From: a virus
Virus record (IMG/VR): IMGVR_UViG_3300032401_000001
Coordinates: 124,001-188,000 of that record
Length of the DNA stretch: 64,000 nt
Strand: one strand, 5' to 3'
Numbering within the stretch: position 1 is the stretch's first letter; every line of letters begins with the position of its first letter. This document shows, in pieces, positions 1-7,087 of the stretch. The notes below the pieces were generated by a model, which was not told where the DNA came from, did no database searches, and worked only from the letters and a program-made list of their open reading frames with translations. A program made the translations under genes and the position numbers.

Positions 1-346
1 TCTTCTCGGGATCGGTCAGGTTGATTGGTTGGCGCAGCAGGGTGCGCGCGGCGGTTAGCTGCGCTTCAGCCTCAGCGATAGCCTTACCGCCACCAGGTAC
101 GCGACGGAGTTCTGGGGCTTGACTGCGAATCAGCGCTTCGAGTTGATCGAAGCGGCGCAGGATGACCAGCCGCTGGGCACGCAACGCCAAGTTCGCCATC
201 CGTGCAGCTAGTGGTGGTTTGCCCTGTGGGGATTGCCAGGCGCCGATCACAACGCGAATCGTAGCACGGTCGCCGGTATAAGAGATAGAGACCTCACTAC
301 GACGAAAGGAGCTGACGATGTGGGTAATTGGGATTGTCGTCTTCAC
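1..346 (-). CDS. Hypothetical protein, C-terminus beyond window edge
   Basis: The minus strand is open from about 346 down to position 1 with no stop, while plus frames here are closed. The readable part starts with a probable beta-rich stretch (EVSISYTGDRATIRVVIGA) and continues into a helical, Arg/Ala/Glu-rich segment. Two starts are possible: GTG at 346, preceded by GAGGG, which would overlap the start of the plus-strand gene at 318, or ATG at 199, which has no clear ribosome site. No family is recognised. Given its place at the end of the tail block it may be another tail protein, but that is only position. The start is uncertain. Confidence 0.5.
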   Translation of the reverse strand, partial: MKTTIPITHIVSSFRRSEVSISYTGDRATIRVVIGAWQSPQGKPPLAARMANLALRAQRLVILRRFDQLEALIRSQAPELRRVPGGGKAIAEAEAQLTAARTLLRQPINLTDPEK

Positions 347-692
347 GGTAGTGGCCCTCGCCATCATCGGCGGGGGTAAAGAGGCGAAGCCGGTCACGGA
401 TCGGCTCGCGCAGATGGTGGCGTCACACGCACCAGTGCTGTTGGACTACGGGAAGGCTCTCTACGCAGTGCGCCTGGTGGGGCTCGAGGAGAAGATGGTG
501 GGCGTGGTCGATGGCGCAGGTCGTTATGCGACTTTCGTGCTCGACAAGATCGTGCTCACGGAAGCGCCAGAAAGCGCCCTGGCGGAGGTTGGACTCCGTT
601 TGCCGAATCTGGACAACGGAGTTCCGTCGACGTCGGCGGCGGCGGAGGGTGCAGTGGGCGCGACAGCTGCTGACGACATGGCGCCGGTGTAG
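318..692 (+). CDS. Small membrane-anchored protein
   Basis: This 124-residue protein has one strongly hydrophobic N-terminal helix (residues 2-20, WVIGIVVFTVVALAIIGGG) followed by a soluble, Ala/Val-rich domain and a disordered acidic tail. The topology suggests an inner-membrane anchor or uncleaved signal with a C-terminal domain of about 100 residues. A good ribosome site (AAAGGAG) precedes the ATG. It belongs to a short plus-strand island facing the leftward tail genes and is followed by an intrinsic terminator. No family is recognised; a lysis accessory or superinfection-exclusion role is possible but not shown by sequence. Confidence 0.7.
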   Translation: MWVIGIVVFTVVALAIIGGGKEAKPVTDRLAQMVASHAPVLLDYGKALYAVRLVGLEEKMVGVVDGAGRYATFVLDKIVLTEAPESALAEVGLRLPNLDNGVPSTSAAAEGAVGATAADDMAPV

Positions 693-706
693 TCGATAAG
701 CCGGTG

Positions 707-739
707 GCGGCGGGGCATCACTGCCCGCCGCTTTTCTTT
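707..739 (+). terminator. Intrinsic terminator after the 318-692 gene
   Basis: A GC-rich hairpin (GCGGCGGG paired with CCCGCCGC, extended by GCA/TGC around a short loop) is followed on the plus strand by TTTTCTTT. It lies 15 bases after the stop codon and is a classical rho-independent terminator. Confidence 0.85.
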
Positions 740-759
740 AGCTGTGATACCGTAAGGCC

Positions 760-1194
760 ATGACGGCCGAGATGGTGGTTGATCTACGTCCCCTCGCGGT
801 GGATAAGTTGGTGACGCTGTCCGCTGAAGCCGTGGTGCAGCGTCGACAACGGGCTGAAGAGTTGGTGCTGCACTTCGAGCAGCGGTGCAGTGATCTCCGT
901 ACTCGACTCGAAGATGCTCAGACCATGTACCGGTTCCTGGTTCAGGAGCGCGACAACGCGGTGCTGGCGTTGCGGCTGCAGGCGAACGAAGTTGTGCGGG
1001 TCATCTGTCCGACGTGCAAGGGCAGTGGGCTGAAACCCACCGATGTACTGGCAGGACAGATACACCGCAAGTCGGCCTTTGAGAGCGTGGGTGAACCGGT
1101 ACGGCGCATCGAGCCGAGTGAAGTGCCCGAGACAGAGCGCTGCAGTGCGTGCGGGGGGAAGCGTTGGGTGCTGATGGATCGGTTCTGCGGCTAG
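760..1194 (+). CDS. Zinc-ribbon protein with coiled coil
   Basis: A 144-residue protein. Residues 20-80 form a charged helical, probably coiled-coil region. Residues 83-131 carry paired Cys motifs: CPTCKGSG (C83, C86) and CSACGG (C128, C131), the CxxCxG pattern of DnaJ-type zinc ribbons, here separated by 41 residues. It probably binds one zinc ion and may contact protein or nucleic acid. The start follows TAAGG. Its TAG stop overlaps the stop of the convergent gene at 1191. No specific family is identified. Confidence 0.75.
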   Translation: MTAEMVVDLRPLAVDKLVTLSAEAVVQRRQRAEELVLHFEQRCSDLRTRLEDAQTMYRFLVQERDNAVLALRLQANEVVRVICPTCKGSGLKPTDVLAGQIHRKSAFESVGEPVRRIEPSEVPETERCSACGGKRWVLMDRFCG

Positions 1195-2024
1195 GTGACG
1201 ACGGGGACGGAGAGCCGGGAGACGTGCGGGCCACAACGGTACTCGAGCGGCACGATGCGGCCGTTGGCGGAGACGCTGCCCGGGGGGTCGAAGGTGACCG
1301 AACCGGTGACCAGCTCGGTGATGGCACAGGCGGTGCCGCCGAGGGTGAGACTCACGCCCGGGCCGATTCCGCCGGTCAGGAAGGTCTCGGCGGCTGCGGC
1401 GTTGATGGTGCCGCCCACGCCCGTGGTGGCCTGCACCAGCAGCTTGGCGCCGGCGTAAGCGTTGATGGCGCTGACGATGTCGGCGACGGTTGAGCCACCG
1501 ACGGCGGGACGCACGATGACCTTGCTGCCAGAGATGCTCACGTCCAGTGTGCTGGACGGCGTGATGATCTGGCAGGAGATTCCGTTGCCAGGTGCGCCCG
1601 GGACGACGGCTTCGAGATCGAGACGCGCTGCGCCGATCAGGATCTGAGTGGTGGCCTTCACCTGGTTGCCGAGCAGGTTGGTACCGGTGACGACCTTGCC
1701 GGTGCCCGGGGTGCCGGTGCTGTAGTTCGCGGCCTGGAACTCGTTCAGCGTGGGCAGGCCCTGCACGCCTTCCGGCTGGGCACGGTCGTCGGCGCCATCG
1801 GCGATGACGGACCAGCGCAGGCCGATGAGGACGTTCCCGAGGGCGTCCTTGACGGGCTGCTGTTCCAGCGCGCGCAGTTGGGGCGCCAGGCGTTGCATGA
1901 GGTCGACGGAGACATCGAAGTCGCTGGTGTGGCCACCTTCCACCTCGGCGACGAAGTAGGTGTAGCCCTGGGGGTCCTTGACGACGACGCGGGCCAGGCC
2001 AACGTTCTGCAGGCGGAGTTTCAT
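1191..2024 (-). CDS. Virion protein, paralogue of the 3131-3523 product
   Basis: A 277-residue protein. Its first ~60 residues (MKLRLQNVGLARVVVKDPQG) align clearly with the N-terminus of the protein encoded at 3131-3523 (MQLSVQNLGIAPFVFKDPQG), so the two share a small domain. The remainder is Gly/Ala/Thr/Val-rich and beta-predicted, typical of phage fibre or baseplate decoration. It begins after GAGAGGAGCG and a TTGTGA/TATAAT promoter, and is the last leftward gene before the convergent plus-strand pair. A structural role is inferred from composition and position next to spike and tube. Confidence 0.75.
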   Translation of the reverse strand: MKLRLQNVGLARVVVKDPQGYTYFVAEVEGGHTSDFDVSVDLMQRLAPQLRALEQQPVKDALGNVLIGLRWSVIADGADDRAQPEGVQGLPTLNEFQAANYSTGTPGTGKVVTGTNLLGNQVKATTQILIGAARLDLEAVVPGAPGNGISCQIITPSSTLDVSISGSKVIVRPAVGGSTVADIVSAINAYAGAKLLVQATTGVGGTINAAAAETFLTGGIGPGVSLTLGGTACAITELVTGSVTFDPPGSVSANGRIVPLEYRCGPHVSRLSVPVVT

Positions 2025-2053
2025 CGCGCGCTCCTCTCGAAGGAATCGTCGGA

Positions 2054-2082
2054 ATTATAGGGTGATAGGAGACGGCTCACAA
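2054..2082 (-). promoter_or_regulatory. Leftward promoter upstream of the 2024 gene
   Basis: Read on the minus strand: TTGTGA at 2082-2077, a 17-base spacer, and TATAAT at 2059-2054, about 30 bases before the start codon. It is one of the best matches to the promoter family found across the window. Confidence 0.75.
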
Positions 2083-2086
2083 GCGG

Positions 2087-3115
2087 CTAGGTGACGTTGT
2101 GAGCGTGGCTGCCGCTGCTGACGCTGTGGGTGTGGGTAGCTTCGCCACCGGTGGCAGCGCCGTGGTCGTGCGCGGCTTGTGCAGCCGTGGGCAGCACCCG
2201 GTACTGCACGTTGTAGACGTGCGTGCCGTTGGGGGTGGTGCCCGGGATCACGGTGCCGGAGGCAGTGTGGATCGAGCTGTAGCCCTCCGCGCCGCCGTTC
2301 AGACCGACCCTGTCGACGTCGGAAACGGCGACCCCCAGGCCGAAGCCGTTGCCGGTCTGGACGTCGGTGGTGCCCACCGGGTCTACGTTGCTGCGGACCC
2401 GCGTGATTGAGGCGAACGCCTTGATGCCCTGGAACGTACCAGCGCCCGAAGCGTTGATGATGTCCTGCAGTGCGACGCCGTCCTGGTCGAGCCCGTCGAT
2501 GGTGTAGACCGTGGCTACGCCACCGACACCGACGACGATCCGTACTGTACGGCTGGGGCTGTACACGTAGAAGGGACCGACGGCGTCGTCGATGATGGCG
2601 CCACCGGCGTAGGGGCTGGCGATGTAGGCCTCGCCGGGAGCTTCGACTGCTCCCATGAACTGCTGCATCCGAATCTTGTCGGCGGTGATCCCCGGTGTGG
2701 CCGAGGCCACTGAGTGGGCGTGAGAGGCTCCGGCACCGGTGGCGGTGACGCCCGTGCCGGCACTGGCTACGGCCAGCACGTCGGTGCCGCCGGCGGTCTT
2801 GTGCGTCGTGGCGTGTGCACCGGGCGCCGGGCCAGTGACGACGAGCGTACCAAGACTGAACTCCGGCTGGTGCGTCCAGGCGTACTCGACAGTGCCGGCG
2901 GCGACCTGAACTTGCAGCGCGGTGAAAGCACTCGCGGCGAGTCCGCCGGTTCGACCATGGGCCGGATCGACCGTCAGGTTGGGCCACAGTTCGGCGGTGA
3001 CGTCGAAAGCCTTGCCGCGGGCGCCGGGGATGAGACTGGCGGGCAGCGTGACTACGGGGGATCCAGCGGCGAGCGCCACTGGCGAAGTCGTCTTGTTGTA
3101 CGCGAGCAGTGGCAT
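2087..3115 (-). CDS. Virion fibre-like protein with HxH clusters
   Basis: A 342-residue beta-rich protein. It has a His-rich segment mid-chain (SHAHS, about residue 130) and a His-rich C-terminus (HDH, THTHS, SHAHN within the last 35 residues). Repeated H-x-H steps are known from trimeric phage tail-fibre collars and tips, where they bind iron or zinc along the trimer axis (for example T4 gp37). The start follows AAGGAG. It sits between two paralogous virion proteins. A trimeric tail or baseplate fibre is the best guess; no full-length family is recognised. Confidence 0.7.
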   Translation of the reverse strand: MPLLAYNKTTSPVALAAGSPVVTLPASLIPGARGKAFDVTAELWPNLTVDPAHGRTGGLAASAFTALQVQVAAGTVEYAWTHQPEFSLGTLVVTGPAPGAHATTHKTAGGTDVLAVASAGTGVTATGAGASHAHSVASATPGITADKIRMQQFMGAVEAPGEAYIASPYAGGAIIDDAVGPFYVYSPSRTVRIVVGVGGVATVYTIDGLDQDGVALQDIINASGAGTFQGIKAFASITRVRSNVDPVGTTDVQTGNGFGLGVAVSDVDRVGLNGGAEGYSSIHTASGTVIPGTTPNGTHVYNVQYRVLPTAAQAAHDHGAATGGEATHTHSVSSGSHAHNVT

Positions 3116-3130
3116 TGTCGTCTCCTTCGT

Positions 3131-3523
3131 CTACGAAAGGTTGCCGTCAGCGTCGACCCAGGCAGTGCCGTTCGACCACTGCGGCGCGCCGTTCGCACCT
3201 TCGTCGGTGACGAAGACAGCCGTGCCGGCTGGTACGGTGTTGGCCAGCGGCCGGTTGATGGTGGTGCAGGCGAACTCGAACATGTCCTGCGCGCTGGTGA
3301 TCGCTTTGTAGGCGATCTTGAGGTAGTAGTCGCTGAGATTGGGCGCCAGCACTGGATGCGCCACCGCGTCTTGCAGGGCGGGTCCGAGGCGGTACACGAC
3401 ATCGGGAGAGATCTCGAAGACCTTGGTCGAGAGCGGGGCGACCTCGCCGACGAAGGGCGAGTAGCCCTGGGGATCCTTGAAGACGAAGGGCGCGATGCCC
3501 AGGTTCTGAACGGACAGTTGCAT
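3131..3523 (-). CDS. Small virion protein sharing a domain with the 1191-2024 product
   Basis: A 130-residue protein. Residues 1-60 match the N-terminus of the 1191-2024 protein; the C-terminus contains a small beta-hairpin-like segment ending in a WVDADGN pattern common in phage structural proteins. The ATG at 3523 was chosen over an in-frame start 33 bases upstream because AAGGAG lies directly before it. A TATACT -10 box is 22 bases upstream. A structural tail or baseplate role is inferred from the neighbours. Confidence 0.75.
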   Translation of the reverse strand: MQLSVQNLGIAPFVFKDPQGYSPFVGEVAPLSTKVFEISPDVVYRLGPALQDAVAHPVLAPNLSDYYLKIAYKAITSAQDMFEFACTTINRPLANTVPAGTAVFVTDEGANGAPQWSNGTAWVDADGNLS

Positions 3524-3544
3524 GCGCGTTCTCCTTGCCCCGCA

Positions 3545-3573
3545 AGTATAGGGCATTGCGTCAGAGCGCGAAA
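3545..3573 (-). promoter_or_regulatory. Leftward promoter upstream of the 3523 gene
   Basis: Minus strand: TTTCGC (3573-3568), 17-base spacer, TATACT (3550-3545) within CCTATACTTGC. The -35 box departs from TTGTGA but is identical to that of the 25658 promoter. It overlaps a probable divergent plus-strand promoter. Confidence 0.6.
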
Positions 3574-3584
3574 GACGCTAGTCT
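3556..3584 (+). promoter_or_regulatory. Candidate plus-strand promoter for the structured RNA
   Basis: TTGCGT (3556-3561), 17-base spacer and TAGTCT (3579-3584) precede the first hairpin of the structured region by 7 bases. The spacing equals that of the leftward promoters. The boxes are only moderate matches. Confidence 0.45.
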
Positions 3585-3590
3585 AAAGGC

Positions 3591-3845
3591 AGTCGGAACT
3601 ACCGGGTCCGACGGTGCGGGCTGAGGGTGTTACACTCCAGCGTTGGCGTACGAAAGCCGTGGGGATGTCCTGAGACGCTCGTCGTCAACGGCTCCTGCAG
3701 CTGCCCGGCCCCGAAGGACGGCGTAAGCCGTTCGACCCAGGTTCGGTTGCGTGGTTCGGGGACGTGAGAACCTGGTCAAGCCCCTCGAGGGCAGGGCGCA
3801 AGCCCGACGAGCCTCGCCGCACTTCGGTGCTCGCGGGGCTCGTCA
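3591..3845 (+). ncRNA. Candidate structured non-coding RNA with pseudoknot
   Basis: There is no convincing reading frame in the 337-base gap 3524-3860. On the plus strand it folds into many helices: GTCGG/CCGAC (3592-3596 with 3608-3612); GCTG/CAGC (3620-3623 with 3638-3641); ACGGC-GTAA-GCCGT (3718-3731); CCCCGAA/TTCGGGG (3709-3715 with 3755-3761), crossed by CCAGGTTC/GAACCTGG (3737-3744 with 3768-3775), an H-type pseudoknot; CCC-TCGA-GGG (3782-3791); GGGC-GCAA-GCCC (3794-3805); and GACGAGCC/GGCTCGTC (3806-3813 with 3837-3844) capped by GCAC-TTCG-GTGC. The stable tetraloops (GUAA, GCAA, UUCG) appear only on the plus strand, which sets the sense. No tmRNA, RNase P, tRNA or intron signature was recognised. 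The ends are approximate. Confidence 0.6.
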
Positions 3846-3860
3846 CTTTACGGGGTAAAG
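3846..3860. repeat. Palindrome CTTTAC-GGG-GTAAAG (copy 1 of 8)
   Basis: A perfect 6+3+6 inverted repeat that directly abuts the stop codon of the spike gene and the 3' end of the structured RNA. It belongs to a family of eight in the window. Confidence 0.8.
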
Positions 3861-5498
3861 TCAGGCAGTGAACACCTTCGCGGAGAGGGTGGTGGGCAGC
3901 GCCGCTTGCAGCGTCGAGAGCGCCGAGCTGAGCGTCGAGAAAGCTCCCATCAAGGTACTGACGAAGGCGAGCAGGACGCTGCCATCGACGGGGATTCCCG
4001 GCATGGCGGCGGCCGTGGCGGCAGTGCAGGCCATCATGGCGGTGGTGCAGGCGCCGATGGCGGTGGCGCAGTAGGTGCTGAAGACCGTCGAATAGATGGT
4101 GCCTTTCACGACGGGGTTGGCGAGCGCTGCGGCACTGGGACCCAGTGTCACCTGGGTGCCATCGACGTTGGCGATGCCGAGCAACGTCTTCAGAGTGGCG
4201 AGTCCGGCCGTGGTTTGCAACGTGGCATTGCCGAGGATCGTGCTGAAGAGAACGTTGCCGCGGATCTTCGCGGCCATCGTGATGTCGCCGGTGAATGTGC
4301 TCAGGTTGTAGCCGGCGAGCAGAAGGGGGTTGAGGGCACCGTCGAGCGGGTTGCCGATCGCAATCTCCCAGGTGCCGTTGACGACCTTGGTCTTGCGGAT
4401 GACCTGCTTGGGGATGCCGGTTGCAGGGTTGCCACCGGTGGTGGTTTCGAGGATGTTGCCGCCAACGCTGTCGGTACGGTGACGGACGACCGTTTCGGTG
4501 AGGTCGTTGCCGACCATGCGCGTTTCGCTGCTGGAGACGGTGGCCAGTCGATTGCCTTCCACGCGACAGGTTTCGCGGCCGCCCACGGATTCGTTGTTGT
4601 CGCCGCTGGTGATCGTCGCGCGATTGCTGTGGGTCATGTCGCGATGGTCTTTGTAGCTGGTGACGTCGATGGCGTCGGCGCTGTAGATCTCGAGTTTGCC
4701 TTCACCGTCGACCTTGAACGTGAAGAGCGGCGTGCCGTCGGGCATCGTCAGTGCGAAACGAAACATGTCGCCTTCGGCACCAAGGTCGACGCGAATCGAC
4801 CAGTTCTCCTGGTCGGCACCGGCTTCAGTGGCTTGATGGGCACCACCACGGAAACGCCAGTTTGTTCTTCCGTTCTCGCTCGTGATTTCGCTGATGCCCA
4901 TGTCTGAGATTTGGCGAAAGTTGCGGCAGATGACTTCGACGAGGTCTTTGACCTGGTGAGTGCGTACCTCGGCGAACCCCGACTTCATCGTGTTCAAGCC
5001 GCCGGACAAGGCGCCGATCATGTTGCCGTCAGGACCAAGGATGGCCTTGTCGCCTGGTAGCAGGTTGGTGGGCATGTGGGGCAGGCGGTAGACGCCGGCA
5101 CTACCTGCAACAGCGGGCTCGGTGGTTTCGTCAGAGCTGGTGGCGGTGGGCGGTGGCAGCGTACCGCGGCCGGCAGTGAAAGGGACGACGCCGATGATCA
5201 GGGGCAGGTCGTAGTCATGGGTGAGCGCGACGTGGGTACCTACGGGTAGCAGCGTTGCGTCACCAGGGTCTTGCAGCATACGTCCCGCAGTGATCGGGCG
5301 AGTCGCGTTGCTTTCTTGCACTTGGTAGCTGTGGTCTTGGCTATTGACGCCGATGATGACTCCGCGCGCCGGTTTCTTGGTGGGGATCTTCCCCGAGAAC
5401 AACGAGGTGTGCTTGCGCTCCTGTGCGCGCTGGTAGCCGTCGGCGTCTGAGATGCGGATGGGGTCGAGATTGGGCGGGAAACTACCGGGGCGGTTCAT
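3861..5498 (-). CDS. Tail/baseplate central spike (gp5/gpV-like)
   Basis: A 545-residue protein. Residues ~45-110 read like the OB-fold of tail spikes (ARGVIIGVNSQDHSYQVQES, then VGTHVALTHDYDLPLIIGVV). Residues ~260-400 are Thr/Ser/Asn-rich, regularly alternating beta sequence consistent with a triple-stranded beta-helix. The last ~120 residues are Ala/Thr-rich and probably helical. This layout matches the membrane-piercing spike at the tip of contractile tails. It follows the tail tube gene, as expected for tail order. A -10-like TATCCT lies 6 bases before the ATG and the ribosome site is poor, so the mRNA may be leaderless. Confidence 0.7.
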   Translation of the reverse strand: MNRPGSFPPNLDPIRISDADGYQRAQERKHTSLFSGKIPTKKPARGVIIGVNSQDHSYQVQESNATRPITAGRMLQDPGDATLLPVGTHVALTHDYDLPLIIGVVPFTAGRGTLPPPTATSSDETTEPAVAGSAGVYRLPHMPTNLLPGDKAILGPDGNMIGALSGGLNTMKSGFAEVRTHQVKDLVEVICRNFRQISDMGISEITSENGRTNWRFRGGAHQATEAGADQENWSIRVDLGAEGDMFRFALTMPDGTPLFTFKVDGEGKLEIYSADAIDVTSYKDHRDMTHSNRATITSGDNNESVGGRETCRVEGNRLATVSSSETRMVGNDLTETVVRHRTDSVGGNILETTTGGNPATGIPKQVIRKTKVVNGTWEIAIGNPLDGALNPLLLAGYNLSTFTGDITMAAKIRGNVLFSTILGNATLQTTAGLATLKTLLGIANVDGTQVTLGPSAAALANPVVKGTIYSTVFSTYCATAIGACTTAMMACTAATAAAMPGIPVDGSVLLAFVSTLMGAFSTLSSALSTLQAALPTTLSAKVFTA

Positions 5499-5504
5499 GC
5501 CCCT

Positions 5505-5510
5505 AGGATA
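5505..5510 (-). promoter_or_regulatory. Possible -10 box abutting the spike start
   Basis: TATCCT on the minus strand ends 6 bases before the ATG at 5498, the same hexamer and spacing as at the portal gene. No matching -35 box is visible. Confidence 0.3.
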
Positions 5511-6284
5511 CTACGAGCTGGAGACGGGGGGCATCGCGTTCGGCAGCAGGTCGTTCGTGTTGGTCATCTCGAGGGCCGTCTGGTCGACCCAGCCCATGAC
5601 CTTGTTGAGCGAGGTGGCGCCGACTTTGGCCCAGGGGGCCATGACGCTGGATTCGAAGAAGGGCAGGAGTCGGTCGAAGACGCAGTTGACCTGCTCCATG
5701 ACCATGTTCTGGCCGGCGGTGACACCGATGGCGTAGGTGGTGATCATCATCAGCTCGGCGTAGACGCCGCCGATGTTGTGGTGAACCTTGTCGCGGAACA
5801 GCGCGCCGAGGCCGAACGGGATCAGGTAGAGCTCGGAGTCCAGGTTGACGTAGTACTGGTTGGCAGCATCACGGGCGGGCTTGTCATCGAAGTCGCCGAC
5901 CTTCAGACCGGATCGGCGCACGTTGTGCGCCAGCACGCGCAGCAGGTTGCGGCCGTTGAGGAACAGGCGGCTGAGCGTCACCTGACCCTGGGCCTTGCCG
6001 CTGACGAAGAAGGCGCGGCCGGAGCCGATGGCCATGACTGGCTGGGTGGGCTTCTGCTGGGTCACCTGGAACTGCTGCAGGTGGCCGATGGCCAGCATCT
6101 TGCTGTCGATGGTCTTGTCCGAGGCAGGACCGGACAGCGTGTCGGGAGACCGTGGCGTACCCGCCATCACCAGCGTGTCATCCGGATGCGCGGCGGTGTA
6201 GGCCGAGTTGTCCATGACGCGCTCGACGTAGTGGTCCTGGAATTCCCAGGTGGTCAGTCCGCGAGTGATCCCGATCTGGGGCAT
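5511..6284 (-). CDS. Probable tail tube protein
   Basis: A 257-residue protein immediately downstream of the sheath block and upstream of the spike, where contractile-tailed phages keep the tube gene. It has a mixed beta composition, a central segment (SGRAFFVSGKAQGQVTLSRL) like the tube beta-sandwich, and a conserved-looking helix. It polymerises in hexameric rings inside the sheath if the call is right. The start follows TAGGAG. The assignment rests mainly on gene order and size (tube proteins are usually 140-300 residues), not on a recognised motif. Confidence 0.6.
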   Translation of the reverse strand: MPQIGITRGLTTWEFQDHYVERVMDNSAYTAAHPDDTLVMAGTPRSPDTLSGPASDKTIDSKMLAIGHLQQFQVTQQKPTQPVMAIGSGRAFFVSGKAQGQVTLSRLFLNGRNLLRVLAHNVRRSGLKVGDFDDKPARDAANQYYVNLDSELYLIPFGLGALFRDKVHHNIGGVYAELMMITTYAIGVTAGQNMVMEQVNCVFDRLLPFFESSVMAPWAKVGATSLNKVMGWVDQTALEMTNTNDLLPNAMPPVSSS

Positions 6285-6294
6285 CGTCCTACTC

Positions 6295-7068
6295 CTATCC
6301 GTAACCCTGATTGTACTCCCACTGTGAAGCCGGGGGGAGACTTGTTGGGTTGCCGTAGTACTGCTGCGGGTCGAGCGGTAGGCCCTGCATCATCGGGCCG
6401 TAGACTTGCGGCATGGCGTAGCTGGGCTTGTTCGCAGTTCCGCGCACGAGGTCGATCATGCCTGGTTGGCCGATCGCCTTCATGGCGAGATCGGAACCGA
6501 CCATACCGCCGGCGAACGGCACGGCCTTGGCTCCAAGAATCTTGGCGCGTTCACCGAGGGTGCCGCTGCGAGTGAAGATCGCGCGTCCTTTGGTGAGTTC
6601 TTCGAGTCGATTGGCGCCGCCCGGTAGCACGCGACCCAGACCACGGGTGGCTAGACGTTCACCGGCCCCCCAACCCATACCGCTCAAGGCACCCAGACCG
6701 AAGCCGCGACCGAAGCCTTTGAGGCGGTCTCCAGGTTCAGAGAGCGCGGCTTCGATGCCACCGCCCAAGAGACCCCAGCTGCCCATCTGCCCGGCAAGAC
6801 CCTTGCCGAGTTCTTGGGCCTTCGGTGCGAGGCCAGCGATCCACGGAGTCTTGGCGCGACCCAGCAGGCCAACCAGCTTGTTGCCAGCCCAGGCGAAGGG
6901 TGCACCGGTGACGCTGCCGATGATTCCTGCTGTCTTAGAAGTGGTGGGTTTGGCTGCGAGACCGAGTTCTGCGAGGGCACCGTGGATGCCCTCTTTGCGC
7001 GCAGTGTTGGCCAGCTGGGCCAATGCAACTGTACCCAGGAGCGCTGCGGCGATGTCGTGCCCCGCCAT
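6295..7068 (-). CDS. Gly/Ala-rich hydrophobic protein between sheath and tube
   Basis: A 257-residue protein rich in Gly, Ala and Leu with several moderately hydrophobic helices (for example GIIGSVTGAPFAWAGNKLVG and GFGRGFGLGALSGMGWGAG). It contains one lysine-Thr-Ala motif (SKTAG) like those concentrated in the head-region proteins. Its C-terminus is Pro/Tyr/Gln-rich. No family is recognised. It could be an internal virion protein or a tail chaperone. The ribosome site is weak (AAGG 11 bases upstream). Confidence 0.6.
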   Translation of the reverse strand: MAGHDIAAALLGTVALAQLANTARKEGIHGALAELGLAAKPTTSKTAGIIGSVTGAPFAWAGNKLVGLLGRAKTPWIAGLAPKAQELGKGLAGQMGSWGLLGGGIEAALSEPGDRLKGFGRGFGLGALSGMGWGAGERLATRGLGRVLPGGANRLEELTKGRAIFTRSGTLGERAKILGAKAVPFAGGMVGSDLAMKAIGQPGMIDLVRGTANKPSYAMPQVYGPMMQGLPLDPQQYYGNPTSLPPASQWEYNQGYG

Positions 7069-7087
7069 CGTGTGCTGCAGCCTTGGG

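Noticed and set aside
3591-3845. tRNA or tmRNA in the structured region
   Set aside because: A 7-base CCCCGAA/TTCGGGG pairing looks like an acceptor stem, but the two strands are only about 39 bases apart, there is no CCA-like end, anticodon arm or tag sequence.
3806-3860. Simple rho-independent terminator of the spike gene
   Set aside because: The hairpin has no following T-run on either strand, and the tetraloop (UUCG) is on the plus-strand RNA. It fits the structured RNA better.
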